Origin: JBHEMK01 sp046262635
Lineage (GTDB): Bacteria > Actinomycetota > Thermoleophilia > Gaiellales > Gaiellaceae
DNA: 16,472 bases
NCBI GenBank assembly: GCA_046262635.1
Contig: JBHEMK010000175.1
Span: forward strand, 1-16,472
Direction: 5' to 3'
Made by a program: the position numbers and the translations under genes. Position 1 is the first letter of the stretch, and the number at the start of each line of letters is the position of its first letter. This document shows, in pieces, positions 13,913 to 16,472 of this stretch. Below the pieces are notes generated by a model. The model ran no database searches. It was not told where the DNA came from and worked only from the letters and a program-made list of their open reading frames with translations.

Positions 13913-15853
13913 GTGACCGCAGCGACGCTGGAGCCGCACGCTCCGCCGGCGAATCCGACCGGCGGCGTGAGGCGCTACCTGCTCGGCGCCGGCTGGATCC
14001 GCGGCGCCTGGATGGCGGCGCTCTTCGGGGGAATCGGGTTCGGGCTCGTGGTCGTCTTCCGCTGGTGGGGAAACTGGCGGCCGATTCTCGACGGCCAGCC
14101 GCTCGTCCTCGTCGCCCTGCTCGTGATGGCGCCGCTCGGGTTCCTCGCGGGAATCGGCAACTTCGACTACTGGGCGCGTTATGCGATCGGGTCGCCGACG
14201 AGAGCCGAGGATCATTCGAGCCACGGCGCGCGCAGCTGGCGCGACTACTTCCGCGTCAACACAGACCACAAGGTGATCGGGGTGCAGTACCTCGTCACGA
14301 CGATCTTCTTCATGCTCGCCGGCGGCATGCTCGCGCTCCTCGTCCGCGCCGAGCTGGCGCGGCCTGGGATGCAGTTCTTCGACAACCAGACCTTCAACGG
14401 GCTCTTCTCGGTTCACGCCTCGCTGATGATCTTCCTGTTCGTGATCCCGGCCTTCGCCGGGCTCGCGAACTTCGTCGTGCCTCTGATGCTCGGCGCGCCG
14501 GATATGGCCTTCCCGCGCCTGAACGCACTCTCGTTCTGGCTGCTGCCGATCGCCGGCTTCATGATGCTCGGCTCGTTCCTCGTCCCAGGCGGCGCCTTCG
14601 CCTGCGGCTGGACGGGCTACGTGCCGCTCTGTTCGACGCACCAGCCGCTCGGCGCCGTCTTCTTCAACCAGGGCGTCCAGTGGGCCGGAGCGTCATCGAT
14701 CATGACCGCGCTCAACTTCCTCGTCACGATCATCACGATGCGGGCCCCGGGAATGACCTTCTGGCGGATGCCGCTGCTCGTCTGGGCGAACTTCACCACG
14801 TCACTGCTCGTCGTGATCGCGACGCCGTTCATCGCCGGCTCGCAGTTCTTCTCGATGTTCGACCATGTGATGCACACCGACTTCTTCAACTTCCAAGGGG
14901 GCGGCTACCCACTCGGTTACCAGCACATCTTCTGGTTCTACTCGCATCCCGCGGTCTACATCATGATGCTGCCCGGCTTCGGGATCGTCTCCGAGGTGAT
15001 CTCCGTGTTCTCGCGGAAACCGATCTTCGGCTACCGGCTGATGGCCCTGTCGCTGATGGCGATCCTCGTGCTCGGCTTCTCCGTCTGGGCGCATCACATG
15101 TTCGTCTCGGGCATGGCGCCGTGGCTGCGCGTTCCGATGATGGTCACCACGCTGCTGATCGCCGTCCCGACCGGGATCAAGATCTTCTCGTGGCTCGCGA
15201 CGATGTGGGAGGGGCGACTCCACTTCAACACGCCCATGCTGTTCGCGCTCGGCTTCATCTCGATGTTCGTGATCGGCGGCCTCTCCGGCGTCATGCTCGG
15301 CGCCGTCCCGATCGACATCCACGTCAGCGACACCTACTTCATCGTCGCCCACATCCACTACGTCCTCTTCGGCGGCTCGCTGTTCACGATCATGGCCGGG
15401 ATCTACTACTGGTTCCCGAAGATGACCGGACGGATGTACAACGAAAAGCTGGGCAAGCTCCACTTCTGGCTGACGTTCGTCGGCTTCAACGCGACCTTCT
15501 TCCCGATGCACATCCTCGGGGTCCAGGGAATGCCGCGGCGTGTCTCCGACTATGCGCCCAAGTTCGCCGATCTGAACATGTTCATCTCGATCGCGTCGTT
15601 CGGGCTCGGGGCCTCGATGCTCGTGTTCCTCTACAACATGATCACGAGCTGGCGCACCGGCCCGCCGGCGGGCGATAATCCGTGGCGGGCGATGACGCTC
15701 GAGTGGCAGGTCACCTCACCGCCGCCGATCTTCAACTTCGACGAGATCCCTCAGGTGGTCGGCAGCCCCTACGAGTACGGGGTACCCGGCGCCCGGCACG
15801 CGGTGCTGAACGGGACGGGGAAGCAGGCCGAGCTCGAGGAGGTGAAGATGTAG
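13913..15853 (+). CDS. ctaD: Cytochrome c oxidase subunit I, A2 type
   Basis: A 646-aa haem-copper oxidase core subunit, GTG start 10 bp after coxB. Two extra N-terminal hydrophobic segments (about 30-50 and 62-80) precede the usual core starting at RDYFRVNTDHKVIGVQYL. Haem a ligands: H168 (FSVHASLMIF) and H482. CuB ligands: H345, H394, H395. Haem a3 ligand: H480 (FIVAHIHYVLFGG). The cross-linked tyrosine is Y349. D-channel D197/N204 (GAPDMAFPRLN) and K-channel K423 (AVPTGIKIFSW) are present. The motif WFYSHPAVY (341-349) lacks the Glu of A1 oxidases (GHPEVY) and has the Tyr-Ser pair typical of A2 oxidases such as the Rhodothermus and Thermus caa3 enzymes. The enzyme reduces O2 to water and pumps protons. 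The low-spin haem site reads VHAS where T-x-HG is usual. Subunit III is not in the window and presumably lies downstream. Confidence 0.96.
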   Translation: MTAATLEPHAPPANPTGGVRRYLLGAGWIRGAWMAALFGGIGFGLVVVFRWWGNWRPILDGQPLVLVALLVMAPLGFLAGIGNFDYWARYAIGSPTRAEDHSSHGARSWRDYFRVNTDHKVIGVQYLVTTIFFMLAGGMLALLVRAELARPGMQFFDNQTFNGLFSVHASLMIFLFVIPAFAGLANFVVPLMLGAPDMAFPRLNALSFWLLPIAGFMMLGSFLVPGGAFACGWTGYVPLCSTHQPLGAVFFNQGVQWAGASSIMTALNFLVTIITMRAPGMTFWRMPLLVWANFTTSLLVVIATPFIAGSQFFSMFDHVMHTDFFNFQGGGYPLGYQHIFWFYSHPAVYIMMLPGFGIVSEVISVFSRKPIFGYRLMALSLMAILVLGFSVWAHHMFVSGMAPWLRVPMMVTTLLIAVPTGIKIFSWLATMWEGRLHFNTPMLFALGFISMFVIGGLSGVMLGAVPIDIHVSDTYFIVAHIHYVLFGGSLFTIMAGIYYWFPKMTGRMYNEKLGKLHFWLTFVGFNATFFPMHILGVQGMPRRVSDYAPKFADLNMFISIASFGLGASMLVFLYNMITSWRTGPPAGDNPWRAMTLEWQVTSPPPIFNFDEIPQVVGSPYEYGVPGARHAVLNGTGKQAELEEVKM

Positions 15854-16472
15854 TGGTGGCGGCGAAGCACGTTCTCGTGATCGCCAACGAGACCGTGGTC
15901 GGCGCGGGTCTGATCGCGGCGCTCAAGCGCCGCGGTGCCGAGGGGCCGATCCGGGTGACCGTGCTCGCTCCGGTGAACCAGCCGACCCAGGGCTACGTGG
16001 TCTACGCCGATACGCGCCGCGCCGCGGCCGGACGCCGGCTCGACAAGACGCTGGCGAAGCTTCGCGACGCCGACATCCCGGCGGACGGCCTCGTCGTCGA
16101 GGGAGATCCGGTCGGCGTCGTGCGGGACGGGATCGCGCAGCTCGAGCCCGACGAGGTGATCGTCTCGACGCACCCGCACCAGAAGTCGGGCTGGCTGCGG
16201 AAGAACGCCGTCGACCAGATGCGCGGGGTCGCAGGCGAGCTGCCCTTCGAGCACGTCATCGTCGACCTGCACGCCGAGCACGGCAGTGAGAACGTGGTCG
16301 TGGTCGCGAACGAGACGGTGCTCGGCGAGCCGCTGCTCGCGAAGATCCGCGAGCGCGCGACCAGGGATCCGGCCAGCTTCCTGATCATCTCCCCGCAGGG
16401 CGAGGACGATTCGAGCTACGAGGCGGCCGAGCGGCGGCTGCGACAGGCAGTCTCACTGCTCCGCAGCGAGGG
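15853..16472 (+). CDS. Tandem universal-stress-protein-like protein (3' end outside window)
   Basis: At least 206 aa, cut by the right edge. GTG 15853 shares its G with the ctaD stop TAG, and GGAGG at 15838-15842 lies ten bases upstream inside ctaD, so translation is coupled to the oxidase gene; GTG 15856 is an alternative. Two similar Rossmann-like halves are visible: KHVLVIANETVVGAGLIAAL at about residues 5-24 and ENVVVVANETVLGEPLLAKI at about 150-169. Between them lie PIRVTVLAPVNQPTQGYVVY, RLDKTLAKLRDADIPADGLV and DEVIVSTHPHQKSGWLRKNA. This UspA-like fold, with repeated VIANETV motifs, matches hypothetical proteins that accompany oxidase genes in actinobacteria. There is no G-2x-G-9x-G(S/T) ATP-binding motif of classical UspA in the part seen. 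The role is unknown; a link to oxidase assembly or stress is inference from position. Confidence 0.75.
   Translation, partial: MVAAKHVLVIANETVVGAGLIAALKRRGAEGPIRVTVLAPVNQPTQGYVVYADTRRAAAGRRLDKTLAKLRDADIPADGLVVEGDPVGVVRDGIAQLEPDEVIVSTHPHQKSGWLRKNAVDQMRGVAGELPFEHVIVDLHAEHGSENVVVVANETVLGEPLLAKIRERATRDPASFLIISPQGEDDSSYEAAERRLRQAVSLLRSE

Noticed and set aside
14065..15678. 537-codon plus-strand frame inside ctaD
   Set aside because: Alternative-frame shadow (Arg/Asp/His-rich); the ctaD frame contains all haem and copper ligands.
1..16472. CRISPR array, rRNA, complete tRNA, integrase or replication origin
   Set aside because: No regularly spaced direct repeats, rRNA-like stretches, full tRNA cloverleaf, or integrase/replication gene were seen on either strand.

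Overview
The window is high-GC DNA with dense open frames, GTG starts and GGAGG-type ribosome binding sites. The gene content (a DUF6458-type membrane protein, a MEDS-domain protein, a PAS/GAF histidine kinase and an A2-type caa3 oxidase) suggests an actinobacterium, probably of the Thermoleophilia (Gaiella/Solirubrobacter-like). That placement is an inference from gene types and composition; no rRNA or marker gene is present.

Layout. (1) 1-1991: two related IS110-family transposase genes in tandem, both dead. Copy 1 runs in from the left edge and carries a nonsense codon and a frameshift. Copy 2 has a 237-nt internal deletion and a frameshift. Both end in the same 21-bp motif that includes the stop codon. 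The 260 bp before copy 2 is where an IS110 bridge RNA would be expected. (2) 2444-3372: an AbiE-like toxin-antitoxin pair, a small antitoxin-like gene abutting an AbiEii nucleotidyltransferase whose frame is broken by one base. (3) 3824-5535: a divergent pair, a two-TM DUF4231/SLATT-like protein (-) and a 402-aa protein (+) with four hydrophobic stretches and a split Rossmann-like soluble part. This is the best candidate here for an undescribed, possibly defensive, membrane system. (4) 5824-6097: a small conserved-looking gene interrupted at a C6 run. (5) 6490-11420: a sensory cluster, MEDS protein (-), stand-alone PAS protein (+) and a 1085-aa soluble histidine kinase (PAS-GAF-PAS-GAF-PAS-PAS-HisKA-HATPase, +). 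(6) 11421-12461: the fossil of another GAF histidine kinase (-), converging on the intact one. (7) 12556-16472: the DUF6458 protein (-), then the start of a respiratory operon, coxB with a fused cytochrome c domain, ctaD of the A2 (YSHP) type, and a tandem universal-stress-protein-like gene cut by the right edge.

How it fits together. The left 6 kb looks like an accessory island: IS remnants, toxin-antitoxin, candidate effector pair and broken genes. The middle is signalling. The right end is core respiration: CoxB takes electrons through its own haem c and CuA and passes them to CtaD, which reduces O2 and pumps protons. The frame-breaking lesions all lie left of 12.5 kb, while the 1085-aa kinase and the oxidase genes are intact. 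This favours real decay over a general sequencing-error problem, although the two homopolymer breaks (3172-3173 and 5845-5850) could individually be errors.
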